Assembly: GCA_964401935.1 (NCBI GenBank)
Contig: CAYOAL010000039.1
Location: 1 to 64,000 of the forward strand
Direction of reading: 5' to 3'
DNA from: JAPYTK01 sp964401935
GTDB lineage: Bacteria; Myxococcota_A; Polyangia; Polyangiales; Polyangiaceae
Length of the DNA: 64,000 nucleotides
Shown here: piece by piece, positions 8,567-16,428 of the stretch
How the letters are laid out: each line of letters opens with the position of its first letter
Numbering within the stretch: the stretch's first letter is position 1
The notes under the pieces: generated by a model
Databases searched by the model: none
Told to the model about the DNA's origin: nothing
What the model saw: the letters and a program-made list of their open reading frames with translations, nothing else
Program-made: the position numbers and the translations under genes

Positions 8567-8579
8567 CAAGTTTCTAACA
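8564..8579 (+). promoter_or_regulatory. TAACA direct repeat with 11-bp spacing (possible regulator box)
   Basis: TAACA at 8564-8568 recurs at 8575-8579, one DNA turn apart, overlapping the histidine-kinase stop codon. PhoB/PhoP-type regulators bind direct repeats with 11-bp period, so this may be a target of the adjacent regulator controlling the lipoprotein at 8616. Two five-base half-sites are weak evidence. Confidence 0.3.
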
Positions 8580-8615
8580 TTGGGTGCGAGAGCCCGCTGG
8601 TATCGTCTCGAACAC

Positions 8616-9020
8616 GTGATGCAGCGCGTAACCTGGTTGTTCCTCCTCGCACTCGCGCTCGGCCTCGGCACCGGAGCTGGCTGCAGCGACGACTCCGACA
8701 CATCCACCAGCACCGCGAGCGGGCCGAGCTCCGGCCAGGGCGGCGCCACGACTCAGAGCGGCGCAGGCGCAGGCGGCGACGGCGGCGGCAGCGGCGGCGA
8801 CGGCGGCGGCGGCGGCGGCGGCGGCGGCATGTGCGTCGCGTTCGGAGAGAGCTGCACCAACGCCGACGTCTGCTGTGACGCGGCGGGAGCGACCGGTCAG
8901 TGCTTCGCGTTCGGCATGGGCTCGCGCTGCACCATCCCCTGCCCCGCCGATCCGGCCGACTGTCCGAACAACGGCGAAGGCTGCAACAACATGACGCCTG
9001 CCGTCTGCAAGACGGAGTAG
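8616..9020 (+). CDS. Cys-rich lipoprotein with Gly-rich linker
   Basis: 134 aa from GTG 8616, which lies nine bases after a -10-like TATCGT (8601-8606); ATG 8619 is the next codon. The signal peptide ends in a lipobox (LGTGAGC), so the mature protein should be lipidated on that Cys. A Ser/Thr/Gly linker runs into an almost pure Gly tract encoded by GGC/GGT repeats (about 8774-8828). A domain of about 60 residues with eight cysteines follows (CVAFGESC, DVCCD, QCFAFGMGSRCTIPCPAD, DCPNN, GCNN, VCK), probably disulfide-bonded. This is the common myxobacterial surface lipoprotein layout. The function is unknown. It may be regulated by the PhoBR-type pair just upstream. Confidence 0.75.
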   Translation: MMQRVTWLFLLALALGLGTGAGCSDDSDTSTSTASGPSSGQGGATTQSGAGAGGDGGGSGGDGGGGGGGGGMCVAFGESCTNADVCCDAAGATGQCFAFGMGSRCTIPCPADPADCPNNGEGCNNMTPAVCKTE

Positions 9021-9178
9021 CGGGGGCCGCGGCGCCTCGCTCGGGTCGGCCTCGTCGCCTCGGTCCCGTCGCCGCGGATCGGCCGTCGCCTCGGCCCTGT
9101 CTCACCCACAACGGTCGCGCGGCTCGTCACAACACACGGGGAGCTGCGAAGGCTGCAGAAAGGTGATAGACGCTGGGC

Positions 9179-9685
9179 ATGCGGGTTACTGGCTTGATCG
9201 CGCGGGGGGCGTGGCTCGGGCTCGCGCTCGCCGCCTGCTCGGGTGACGGCGTGTTCGGAGAGCCGACCTCCACCACCCAGACCAGCGCGTCGTCGTCGTC
9301 GTCACAGGGCGGCAGCGGCGCCGAGCCCAGCGGCACCGGGGCCGCCGGCGCGGGCAGCAGCACCCAGAGCGCCGGAGGCATGGGCCCGACGACGAGCGGC
9401 GGGGGCTCGAGCGTGGGCGGTCGGAGCGCGGGCGGCGAGGGCGGCGCCTCGAGCGCCTGTGGCTCGCTCACTTGCACCGCCGGACAGGCCTGCTGCGGCG
9501 ACACTTTCTGTTATCCCGTCACGTGCGGCGTCTGCTGCCCGGGCGGCACCACCGGGGTCACCACCACGAGCGGCGCCGGCGGCAGCGGCGGCGATCTCAC
9601 GTGCGGCACCCAGGTGTGTCAGGCCGGATGGAACTGTTGCAAGGCTCAGAACGTGGAATACTGCACGCCGACCGCGTGTCCGTGA
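9179..9685 (+). CDS. Cys-rich lipoprotein with Ser/Gly-rich linker
   Basis: 168 aa. The lipobox is LALAAC near residue 20. A long linker of Ser, Thr and Gly (residues about 30-92) leads to two Cys-rich modules of similar pattern: CGSLTCTAGQACCGDTFCYP with CGVCCPGG, and CGTQVCQAGWNCCKAQNVEYC. The two modules are separated by another Gly/Thr linker, so the domain appears duplicated. ATG 9179 follows a TGATAGA motif (9164-9170) and has no SD. The shape resembles the preceding gene and the one at 20515, though the Cys-rich domains differ. Function unknown; probably surface-exposed. Confidence 0.75.
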   Translation: MRVTGLIARGAWLGLALAACSGDGVFGEPTSTTQTSASSSSSQGGSGAEPSGTGAAGAGSSTQSAGGMGPTTSGGGSSVGGRSAGGEGGASSACGSLTCTAGQACCGDTFCYPVTCGVCCPGGTTGVTTTSGAGGSGGDLTCGTQVCQAGWNCCKAQNVEYCTPTACP

Positions 9686-9759
9686 TCCACCCGAGCCCCC
9701 CGCTGCCCGCTACGTCAGGCCCAACCCTGACCGGGTGAGCTGCACCACGAGCCTCCCGC

Positions 9760-10914
9760 GTGGATCCGATCGCCGACATCGTCTTGGACATCGGGCTCGC
9801 CGGAGCCGCCGACATCCTTTTGATGACCGGCCTGATCTACGGCGCGCTGGCCTGGATGCGGTCGAACCACATGCGCAACCTGCTGCGCGGCGTGGTGACG
9901 GTGGTGGCGCTGTACCTCGCGGCGCGCTTCTTCGAGCTCCAGCTCACGTCGACCTCGCTCGAGGTGGTGCTGGTGGTGGTGGGGGTGGCCGCCATCGTGC
10001 TGTACGGCGGGGAGATCCGGCGACTCGTGGAGCGGATCGCGCTCTTCGGCGGACCGCGCCGCTCCGCGTCGGCCTCGAGCGCGCAGGCCGCCGAGCTCGC
10101 GCGGGTGCTGTTCGCGCTCGGCAAGGTCCGCATCGGGGCGCTCGTGGTGCTCGAGGGGCGCGATCCAGTGGAGAGCCTCGTGACGGGAGGCACCGCGCTC
10201 GATGGCGTCCCCTCCGAGCCCCTCCTCCACAGCATCTTCGATCCCCACTCGATGGGCCACGACGGCGCGGTCATCCTGAAGAACGGGCGGCTGTGGCGGT
10301 TCGGCTGTCACCTGCCGCTCTCGAAGCAACACGCCACGCTCGGGCATCGCGGGCTCCGTCACGCCGCCGCCCTCGGGATGTCGGAGCAGAGCGACGCGCT
10401 CTGTATCGCGGTGTCGGAGGAGCGCGGCTCGGTAACCCTGTGTGCGAACGGCGAGCTCGAGGAGCTCCCCGACGAGAGCGCCCTCACCCAGCGGATCGCG
10501 TCGTTCAGCGAGGCCCCACGTCAGAAGCGCGCCCGCTGGCGACTGCCCCGCCTGCACGGCACGACGCTCGCGGCGGCGCTGCTCATGGCCGCCCTGTCAT
10601 GGATGGTCATCGTCCACGGCGGTCGCCCCATCGAGCGCAGCTACGTCCTGGCGATCAGCACCGAGAACGCACCGCCGAACGTGGAGCTTCAGGCGGTGCA
10701 CCCGAAAGAGGTGCGGGTCACCGTGAGCGGCGCCGGGCGCGACTTCTACCTCGTCAACCCGAACAAGATCCAGGTGACCGTCTCGCTCGAGGGTCTCAAG
10801 CCGGGTCAGCACGCGGTCCCCATCGGGAAGAGCCAGGTGGTGCTCCCGCGCGGCCTCACCTTGGTGTCCGTCGAGCCCAGCCGGGTGTCGCTCTCGCTCG
10901 TGCCCCGCCGCTGA
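9760..10914 (+). CDS. Diadenylate cyclase (CdaA-like) fused to a YbbR/CdaR-like domain
   Basis: 384 aa from GTG 9760. Residues 1-95 hold the CdaA-type N-terminal membrane helices (AADILLMTGLIYGALAWM, VVTVVALYLAARFFELQL, VVLVVVGVAAIVLYGG). The diadenylate cyclase domain follows (about 105-235) with the catalytic DGA motif at 168-170 (SMGHDGAVILKNGRLW) and GLRHAAALGMSEQSDA at 198-212. A fourth membrane helix (about 268-286) leads to one YbbR-like domain at the C-terminus (VTVSGAGRDFYLVNPNKIQV, LKPGQHAVPIGK). CdaA makes c-di-AMP from two ATP, and CdaR/YbbR proteins are its usual separately encoded regulators; here both are one chain. The canonical RHR motif reads RHA (200-202), so activity is uncertain. 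The fusion and motif are seen directly; function is family inference. Confidence 0.85.
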   Translation: MDPIADIVLDIGLAGAADILLMTGLIYGALAWMRSNHMRNLLRGVVTVVALYLAARFFELQLTSTSLEVVLVVVGVAAIVLYGGEIRRLVERIALFGGPRRSASASSAQAAELARVLFALGKVRIGALVVLEGRDPVESLVTGGTALDGVPSEPLLHSIFDPHSMGHDGAVILKNGRLWRFGCHLPLSKQHATLGHRGLRHAAALGMSEQSDALCIAVSEERGSVTLCANGELEELPDESALTQRIASFSEAPRQKRARWRLPRLHGTTLAAALLMAALSWMVIVHGGRPIERSYVLAISTENAPPNVELQAVHPKEVRVTVSGAGRDFYLVNPNKIQVTVSLEGLKPGQHAVPIGKSQVVLPRGLTLVSVEPSRVSLSLVPRR

Positions 10915-10972
10915 CCGGAGCGCGCGCGAGCTGTCCACCTCGGCGGGGCCGCCCGGCGACCGAGCTGCCGGC

Positions 10973-11875
10973 TCAGCCGTGGCGATACGCCGACACGCGG
11001 GCCCGCACGGCCCGCACCAGCGTGCGGAGGTCGTGGGTCTGGTGCACTCCATGCCGACGGCACACGGCGTCGACGTTGCCCTTCCGCCAGAACCCCTCGG
11101 GGCAGCACACGATGAGCTTGCCGCTCGCAGCGTGGAGCCCGAGCTCGAGCAAAGTGACGGGGCCTCGCGAGGTGGGGGCGAAGTACATCGCGATCACATC
11201 CGCGCGCTCCATGGCGTCGAGCTCCCACTCCACCTGCTCGCAGAAGCGGGGCTCGGCGAGCGTCGCCTCCCAGCTCGCGTCCCAGTCGGCGCGGCGCGGG
11301 TTGAAGACGGTGAGCTCGGCGAGATCGACGAGCCCCTCGATCACCTCGCGCTGCCACGGAGGGGCCGTCCCCAGATCGATCGAGCCGGCGAGGAACACGG
11401 TCGGGTGGGCAGCGTCGGGGAGCGGCTCGGGCGCTGTCACCACCGTCACCCTGGCAGGGGTCGCAGGGGCCGGTGTCGGGGCTTTCGACGGGGCCGGGGC
11501 AGCGGGCCGCGCCTCGTCGAGCACCGTGAGGGCCACCGCGACACAGTGCTTGCAGAAGCTCCCCTCGGCGCCGATCGGGCACGAACAGGCGTAGGCGATG
11601 CGATCGCCCGCGGCCCAGAGCTTCACCTCGTAGGGCACGCTGCCGCGCACCGTGGCCTTCACCGAGCGACCGTCGCGCACGAGCGGCCCCACCCGCCCCT
11701 GTCGATGATAGTCGCTGCCGCGTGCGAACGACTTCCCATCCGCGAGATCGCGGAGCTCTGCCACGTGGAGCACGTGAGCGATGGGTGACTCGGCCACGCG
11801 ATCCGATCCCACGACCGCCCACGCGCCGCCACCCTCGAACGCGCGCGACGGTCTCGAACCACGACCACCTGCCAC
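10973..11875 (-). CDS. SWIM zinc-finger protein fused to a nucleoside 2-deoxyribosyltransferase-like domain
   Basis: 300 aa. The N-terminal half contains a SWIM zinc finger, CxCx8CxH, with C97, C99, C108 and H110 (YACSCPIGAEGSFCKHC). A Pro/Ala linker (about 122-158) joins it to a Rossmann-like domain of the Nuc_deoxyrib_tr2 type (about 158-278): FLAGSI at 161-166, NPRRADWD at 192-199, an Asp in ADVIAMYF at 226, and the likely catalytic Glu in TLLELGLHAASGK at 244. Enzymes with this fold cleave or transfer N-glycosidic bonds of nucleosides or related nucleotides. SWIM fingers bind DNA or proteins. Substrate and partner are unknown. The gene is convergent with the diadenylate cyclase gene, 58 bp apart, which suggests but does not show a link to nucleotide signalling. 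Confidence 0.75.
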   Translation of the reverse strand: MAGGRGSRPSRAFEGGGAWAVVGSDRVAESPIAHVLHVAELRDLADGKSFARGSDYHRQGRVGPLVRDGRSVKATVRGSVPYEVKLWAAGDRIAYACSCPIGAEGSFCKHCVAVALTVLDEARPAAPAPSKAPTPAPATPARVTVVTAPEPLPDAAHPTVFLAGSIDLGTAPPWQREVIEGLVDLAELTVFNPRRADWDASWEATLAEPRFCEQVEWELDAMERADVIAMYFAPTSRGPVTLLELGLHAASGKLIVCCPEGFWRKGNVDAVCRRHGVHQTHDLRTLVRAVRARVSAYRHG

Positions 11876-11960
11876 CCCCGTCGGCGGCCCTCACGGTGGC
11901 TCGGCTCCCGCGAGGCACCGCGCACCACGGCCTGCGCTCTCCGCTCCGAGGTGGACGCGC

Positions 11961-13037
11961 TCAACGCCGGGTGGGGTGGATCCGCGCGGCGACGTACAGA
12001 TGCGTGTCGTCCACCGCGAAGCTCTGGATGTCGCCCGGGATGTCGGCGGTGACCACGAGCTCGACGCGTCCGCCTTCGAGCGGGACCCGGACCACCGAGT
12101 GCGCCGCGTTCCAGTACACGTGCTCGCCGTGCACCACGATGCGGTCGTGGTTGGTGCGCAGCCCGTGGAGCTCATGCGACACGCCCAGCGGCTCGACCGC
12201 GCCGCCCGCCTTCGGGACGCGCCGCACCACCCGACCCGCCGGCTCGTCGGTCACCCAGTAGACGTGTTCGCCGAACACGCACAGATCGCGCGGCACCAAG
12301 AGGCCCGCCGCCAGCGTCTCCGCCACCCCGTTCGAGAGGCGACGGAGCGTCCCCGTGGGGTGGCTCGGATCGGCGCTCCCGAAGCCGAACCAATAGAGCG
12401 TGTCCTCGTCGACCCACACCCCATGCGGCGCTGGCTCCGGCTCGACCGAGATCGATGGCCGTCCGTCCCGCCCCACCAGCACCACCTTGCCCGGCCCACT
12501 GCCACCGTCGACGGTGTAGGCCACGAAACCGCGCCCGCTCGCGGCCGACCAGATCCCATCGCCAGCGGGCGCGACCTCGACGCGGTCGTCGCCGCTCTTC
12601 GGCAACAGGTAGACCCCTCCCTCGTCGACCACCACGAGGTGCGTTTCGTCTTGCTCGAGGGACCGCACGAGGCCCGAGCGCCACGCGAGCGTGACGGGCG
12701 TGAGCCCCTCCTTCAGCACCGCCTGGCCGGGCCAATACGCTGCGCGCTCGTCGACGAGGACGGGGCGTGTCAGCGCCCACGCGTCCCCCTCCGACAGGCG
12801 CTCGATGCGCCCCCCCTTCTTCTGCACCCGCGCCACGAGGAAGCAGCCTCGGTGGGGGTCGGAGCCGTCGCAGCGGAGCACGAACGGCGCCCCCACGAGA
12901 TCGGCGGGGACCTCCACGCTCCGCTCGTGGCGCACCGCGACGCCCGCGCGGGTCGGCGGCGCGGGGACGTCCTCCGGGCCACGTGGCGAGCAGCCACAAC
13001 AAGCGGCGACCACGACGGCCACGAGCGCGCGCCTCAT
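11961..13037 (-). CDS. Lipoprotein with beta-propeller-like repeats
   Basis: 358 aa from ATG 13037, overlapping the stop of the upstream gene (ATGA), so the two are coupled. The lipobox is VVAACCGC. The mature part has repeated strand-rich segments with recurring Tyr-Trp pairs: ERAAYWPGQ, DEDTLYWFGFG, GEHVYWVTDE, GEHVYWNAAH, and a last DDTHLYVAARI. Such blocks of about 45-50 residues with an aromatic pair are typical of beta-propeller proteins in Myxococcota that are otherwise unassigned. No catalytic motif is visible. It is probably outer-membrane or periplasmic, working with the MYXO-CTERM protein encoded just upstream. Confidence 0.65.
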   Translation of the reverse strand: MRRALVAVVVAACCGCSPRGPEDVPAPPTRAGVAVRHERSVEVPADLVGAPFVLRCDGSDPHRGCFLVARVQKKGGRIERLSEGDAWALTRPVLVDERAAYWPGQAVLKEGLTPVTLAWRSGLVRSLEQDETHLVVVDEGGVYLLPKSGDDRVEVAPAGDGIWSAASGRGFVAYTVDGGSGPGKVVLVGRDGRPSISVEPEPAPHGVWVDEDTLYWFGFGSADPSHPTGTLRRLSNGVAETLAAGLLVPRDLCVFGEHVYWVTDEPAGRVVRRVPKAGGAVEPLGVSHELHGLRTNHDRIVVHGEHVYWNAAHSVVRVPLEGGRVELVVTADIPGDIQSFAVDDTHLYVAARIHPTRR

Positions 13038-13606
13038 CGACGCCTCCAGAGGCGCGCCAACGCGGCCGCGAGCATCCACAAGCCCGCCCCGCGCCCCCGC
13101 TCCTCGGGCCCGCGCCCGAGCTCGCAGCCGCACCCCGCCGCGCCGCCGGTCCGTGGCGCAGCGTCTGGCGCCACCACCACCTCGATCTCCCCCGGTGGCT
13201 CGTCGGGCTCGGGAGGCAGCGGCCTCGGGGGCCGGTCGGGATCGCCCGCCCCCTGGACAATCCGGATCCGTCGCACCGCCCACGCCGCGCGCCGACGCTC
13301 GTTGAGGAGCGTGGGATCGCCCTCCGACTCGCGCAGGAAACGCTCGTAGAGGCGCAGCGCTTGCTCGAGGTTGCGCTCCCGGTCCGCGAAGCAGCGCGCG
13401 ACCTCGAGGAGGTGCAACGGCGCGGCGCCGCCACCGAGCCGCTGCTCGTCGCGCGCGCAGGGGGGTGGCTTGGGAGGCCGCGGGCTCAAGCAGACCTGAG
13501 CGTGGGCGGTCGCCGCCGACAGCGACACGGTGGACACCGCCGCCGTCACGAGCTGTGCTCGGCGCCGGAGGATCGCCGCGCGTGCCTTCTTGTCGTGCTC
13601 ACTCAT
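13034..13606 (-). CDS. Secreted protein with MYXO-CTERM-like sorting tail
   Basis: 190 aa. The N-terminal signal sequence ends near AATAHAQ. The middle part is helical (EVARCFADRERNLEQALRLYERFL), like a single TPR-type helix pair. A Pro-rich stretch (PPRPLPPEPDEPPGE) follows. The C-terminus has the MYXO-CTERM layout: Cys motif AAGCGCELG, a hydrophobic helix (GLWMLAAALARLW) and terminal RRR. Such tails are thought to direct surface sorting in Myxococcota. The gene is first in a coupled pair with the propeller-like lipoprotein gene. The function is unknown. Confidence 0.65.
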   Translation of the reverse strand: MSEHDKKARAAILRRRAQLVTAAVSTVSLSAATAHAQVCLSPRPPKPPPCARDEQRLGGGAAPLHLLEVARCFADRERNLEQALRLYERFLRESEGDPTLLNERRRAAWAVRRIRIVQGAGDPDRPPRPLPPEPDEPPGEIEVVVAPDAAPRTGGAAGCGCELGRGPEERGRGAGLWMLAAALARLWRRR

Positions 13607-13689
13607 CGCCTGTCACCGCTCGCGGTGCGGAGGGCCAGCCCGACCCCAACCGTGAACCTCCGGGTTCTACGCACCGGAGCGCGACAAAC

Positions 13690-14643
13690 TTACCCGAGTT
13701 GCGGCGGCTGGCGCGCCCCTGCCGCTCTGGCGGCGCGACACACGAGCGCCCCGAACCCCGCGCTCCCCATCGCCGGCCGCAACACGGTGTGCTCGCCGAG
13801 CCCCGCCGCGGTGGCCCACGCGCAGAGCTCGTGCAGGTGATGCGGCTTGCCCCTGGCGGTGCGCATGCCGAGGTGGAGCGTGTAGAGCGCCACCACCACC
13901 TCGTGGGCGTAGCCCTCGCCCTCGATGCAGTCGATGATGACGAGCTCGCCGCCGGGGGAGAGGAGCCGGGCGTATCGCCCCACCAGGCTCGCCGCGTCTG
14001 GCTCCGTCTCGAGGTGGAGCACGTTCGCGAGCACGACGCGGTCGAAGCGCCGGTCGAGCGCCACCTCGAAGTAGTCGCCGGCGAGCGGCTCCACCCGCTC
14101 GGCGAGCCCCATCGCTTCGGCGCGCTCACGAGCCACCGCGACCACCTCGGGCAGATCGACGAGCACGACCCGCGTCGACGGCGAGCGCTCGGCCATCGCC
14201 AGGCTCCACACGCCCGAGCCCGCCCCCACGTCGAGCACCGTGGCCACCTCGGGGAGCTGGGCCGCGAGGTCGCGGGCGAGCGGCAGGAAGCGCTGCCCGA
14301 GCATCGCCACCACGCGCCCGTAGCTCTCTCCTCGCTGCGCGACATCGTCGATCCCGCGGTGCACCTCGCCGTCGCGCAGGAAGACCGCGAGCTCACGCCA
14401 CGGCTCGTGGGGACTGAGCGCGTCGGCTCGCCGCACGAAGGCCCCTTCGAGCTCCTCGACCACGCCGAGCGCGACCAGCGCCCTCAGGAGCAGCGTGAGC
14501 GCTCGCGGCTCGAGCGCGAGGCGCGTGGCGAGCTCGGCGGCGGTCACCCGTTCGGTGAGGGCGGCGAGGACCCCCGCCTCGCGCGCCACCTCGATCACGG
14601 CCACGAGGCCCTGGGCCATCCCCAGGGGGACATCGCAGCTCAC
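13690..14643 (-). CDS. SAM-dependent O-methyltransferase-like protein
   Basis: 317 aa from GTG 14643, which overlaps the stop of the PEP-utiliser gene by four bases (GTGA). Residues about 15-90 form the winged-helix dimerisation domain of plant/bacterial-type O-methyltransferases (TAAELATRLALEPRALTLLL). The catalytic domain has SAM motif I VLDVGAGSGVWSLAMA, the acidic residue in VVLVDLPEVV, and the later motifs GDYFEV, VVLANVLHLE and LLSPGGELVIID. It should transfer a methyl group from S-adenosylmethionine to a small-molecule hydroxyl. The substrate cannot be read from sequence. Coupling to the upstream gene suggests a shared pathway, possibly secondary metabolism. Confidence 0.8.
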   Translation of the reverse strand: MSCDVPLGMAQGLVAVIEVAREAGVLAALTERVTAAELATRLALEPRALTLLLRALVALGVVEELEGAFVRRADALSPHEPWRELAVFLRDGEVHRGIDDVAQRGESYGRVVAMLGQRFLPLARDLAAQLPEVATVLDVGAGSGVWSLAMAERSPSTRVVLVDLPEVVAVARERAEAMGLAERVEPLAGDYFEVALDRRFDRVVLANVLHLETEPDAASLVGRYARLLSPGGELVIIDCIEGEGYAHEVVVALYTLHLGMRTARGKPHHLHELCAWATAAGLGEHTVLRPAMGSAGFGALVCRAARAAGARQPPQLG

Positions 14644-16355
14644 CGAAGCACCTCGACCGTGCCCGCGGTGCCGTCCACGCGCAGCCGGGCCCCGTCGGTG
14701 ATGCGCTTGGTCGCCTGACCGGTCCCGACCACGCCCGGGATGCCGAACTCGCGACACACGATCGCGGCGTGACACAGGGCTCCCCCGCGGTCGGTCACGA
14801 TCGCCCCGAGCAGCGGGAGCGCGCCGTTGATGGCGACGGTGGTGGTCTGCGCCACGAGCACGTCTCCCTGCTGGATGCGGATCAGATCCTCCTGGGTGCT
14901 GCAGATCCGGGCGGTGCCCTCCCAGGTCCCCGGCGACACGCCCAAGCCGCTGAGCCGCTCCCGGCTCGGCGCCGGCGCCGGCGCTTCGTTGGTGTGGAGC
15001 ATGTACGCGTCGAGCGCGTCAGACAAGCGACGCGCCGCGCTCGGGAGCACGTCGCTCGGTGGACGCTCGCCCTCGGGACCGAAGCGAGCGGGGACCGACC
15101 AACCGTCGAGGCGGTCGTGATCGCGGCGACGGCGTTCCCACAGCGCGACGTCGGGCACGGAGCGCCCTCGCACGGCGCTCTCGAGCTCGTGGCTGAACGC
15201 GAAGAGCGCGAGCCGCCGGTCGGGGAGCTCGCCGCGCTCCTCGAGGCGTCGCCCCACCTCGAGCAGGGTCCGTCGCGCGTGCCACACCAGCGGGATGGCG
15301 CCGTAGGTGTGGCGCTCGTCGCGCAGCCGGTACACGAGCCGCGCCTCCGCGAGCAGCTCATCGAACGTGTCGCGGTGTGACGCGGGCACGCGCTCGCGCA
15401 AGCGCCGCTCCGCCTCGGCGAGCCCACTCTCGCGGGGCTTCGGGGGGGACGTGGCAGCACGCAGCGCCGGCACCACGAGCTCCGGCTGCTCGCGGAAGCA
15501 CGGTGACGTGAGGCTGATCCCGAGCGCGGCCCCGCCCGCGAACAAGAGATAGTCGGCGAGCGCCTCTCCGAACGGGCCCGGCCGCGCCTCGAGCGCGGCC
15601 ACGATCTCCGCCGGCGAGCGGTCGCTCTCGAGCACCGCGCGCGCCTCCGCGTCGTTGGCGAGAGCCTCGCTCACGCGCCGGCGCTCCACGAGATCGCCGG
15701 TGGAGGCGTCGCTGTGGCCACGAAGGAGCGCCATCAGCTCTGCGCCGTCCGCGCCGGTGAAGCGGCCAACCTGAGCGAGGTAGTCGCCGAGCGGTACCAT
15801 GTACGTGCAGTTGTACGAGTGGTCCTGCTCGACCATCTCGCGGGCAAAGGACACCAGCGGCTCGAGCGTGTCGGCGAGCTGCGAGTCGTCGAGCTCCGTC
15901 AGCGGCGCGGCGGCGAGGGCGCGGTGGCGCGCCACGGTGGCGGGCTTGACCCGCGCATCCCAGTCGGCGAGCTCCTCGCGCCACGGCCTGTCGATGAACA
16001 CGCGCTCGGCGGTTCGAAGGCGTGCCCGCAGCGCTGGGTGGAGCCAGAGCATGAGCTTGACCAGAAAGCGCGGCGGCGTCCCCGTCGCTCCCTCCGGCGC
16101 GCCCACCGGCTTGGGCTGAATGTACGGGAAGCCTTGCACGTAGCGAACGACGAGGGTGTCGAGGAGCAGGCCGTAGCGAGCGCAGCTCCGCCGCATCCCC
16201 GCGCTCAGGCCGTCGGCGAACACCTCTTGCAAGAGCGGCGCGAGCGGCTTCGGGCAGTGCGTGGCGTCCATCTCCCACGTGCCCTTCCCCGGCGTCTCGA
16301 ACGTTGGCTCCCACTCACCCCTGTCTGCTGCCACGCTGGTCGTTTCCCCGTGCAT
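14640..16355 (-). CDS. PEP-utilising enzyme mobile-domain protein lacking an ATP-grasp domain
   Basis: 571 aa. The C-terminal 90 residues are the swivelling phosphohistidine domain of PEP synthase/PPDK/rifampin-phosphotransferase enzymes: DVLVAQTTTVAINGALPLLG, then DRGGALCHAAIVCREFGIPG with the phospho-acceptor His, and ATKRITDGARLRVDG. The preceding 470 residues are mostly helical and resemble the region between ATP-grasp and swivelling domains in rifampin-phosphotransferase-like proteins (GTWEMDATHCPKPLAPLL). The N-terminal ATP-binding domain that would phosphorylate the His is absent, and no separate copy is nearby. It may need a partner in trans or have another role. Start ATG 16355 faces the MerR gene across an AT-rich operator region. 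Confidence 0.75.
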   Translation of the reverse strand: MHGETTSVAADRGEWEPTFETPGKGTWEMDATHCPKPLAPLLQEVFADGLSAGMRRSCARYGLLLDTLVVRYVQGFPYIQPKPVGAPEGATGTPPRFLVKLMLWLHPALRARLRTAERVFIDRPWREELADWDARVKPATVARHRALAAAPLTELDDSQLADTLEPLVSFAREMVEQDHSYNCTYMVPLGDYLAQVGRFTGADGAELMALLRGHSDASTGDLVERRRVSEALANDAEARAVLESDRSPAEIVAALEARPGPFGEALADYLLFAGGAALGISLTSPCFREQPELVVPALRAATSPPKPRESGLAEAERRLRERVPASHRDTFDELLAEARLVYRLRDERHTYGAIPLVWHARRTLLEVGRRLEERGELPDRRLALFAFSHELESAVRGRSVPDVALWERRRRDHDRLDGWSVPARFGPEGERPPSDVLPSAARRLSDALDAYMLHTNEAPAPAPSRERLSGLGVSPGTWEGTARICSTQEDLIRIQQGDVLVAQTTTVAINGALPLLGAIVTDRGGALCHAAIVCREFGIPGVVGTGQATKRITDGARLRVDGTAGTVEVLR

Positions 16356-16375
16356 CGTCCACCTCGTGTGTGACC

Positions 16376-16419
16376 TTCACAATTATGAAGTAGAAACTTT
16401 ATAAAGTATCAACTTGATA
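16376..16419. promoter_or_regulatory. Divergent operator/promoter with three palindromes (MerR region)
   Basis: This AT-rich island in high-GC surroundings sits between the divergent PEP-utiliser and MerR genes. Three dyads are visible. TTCA(cAATTa)TGAA lies at 16376-16389. The second is ACTTTATAAAGT at 16396-16407, perfect and extending to 18 bp (16393-16410) with one mismatched pair. The third is TATCAA-C-TTGATA at 16407-16419. MerR proteins bind dyads between or next to promoter elements, so autoregulation and control of the divergent operon are likely. The last two dyads abut. Confidence 0.75.
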
Positions 16420-16428
16420 ACTGTCAAG

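Noticed and set aside
8774..8828. GGC/GGT-rich tract as a phase-variable microsatellite
   Set aside because: The repeats are imperfect and in multiples of three, encoding a Gly linker, so length change would not switch the gene off.
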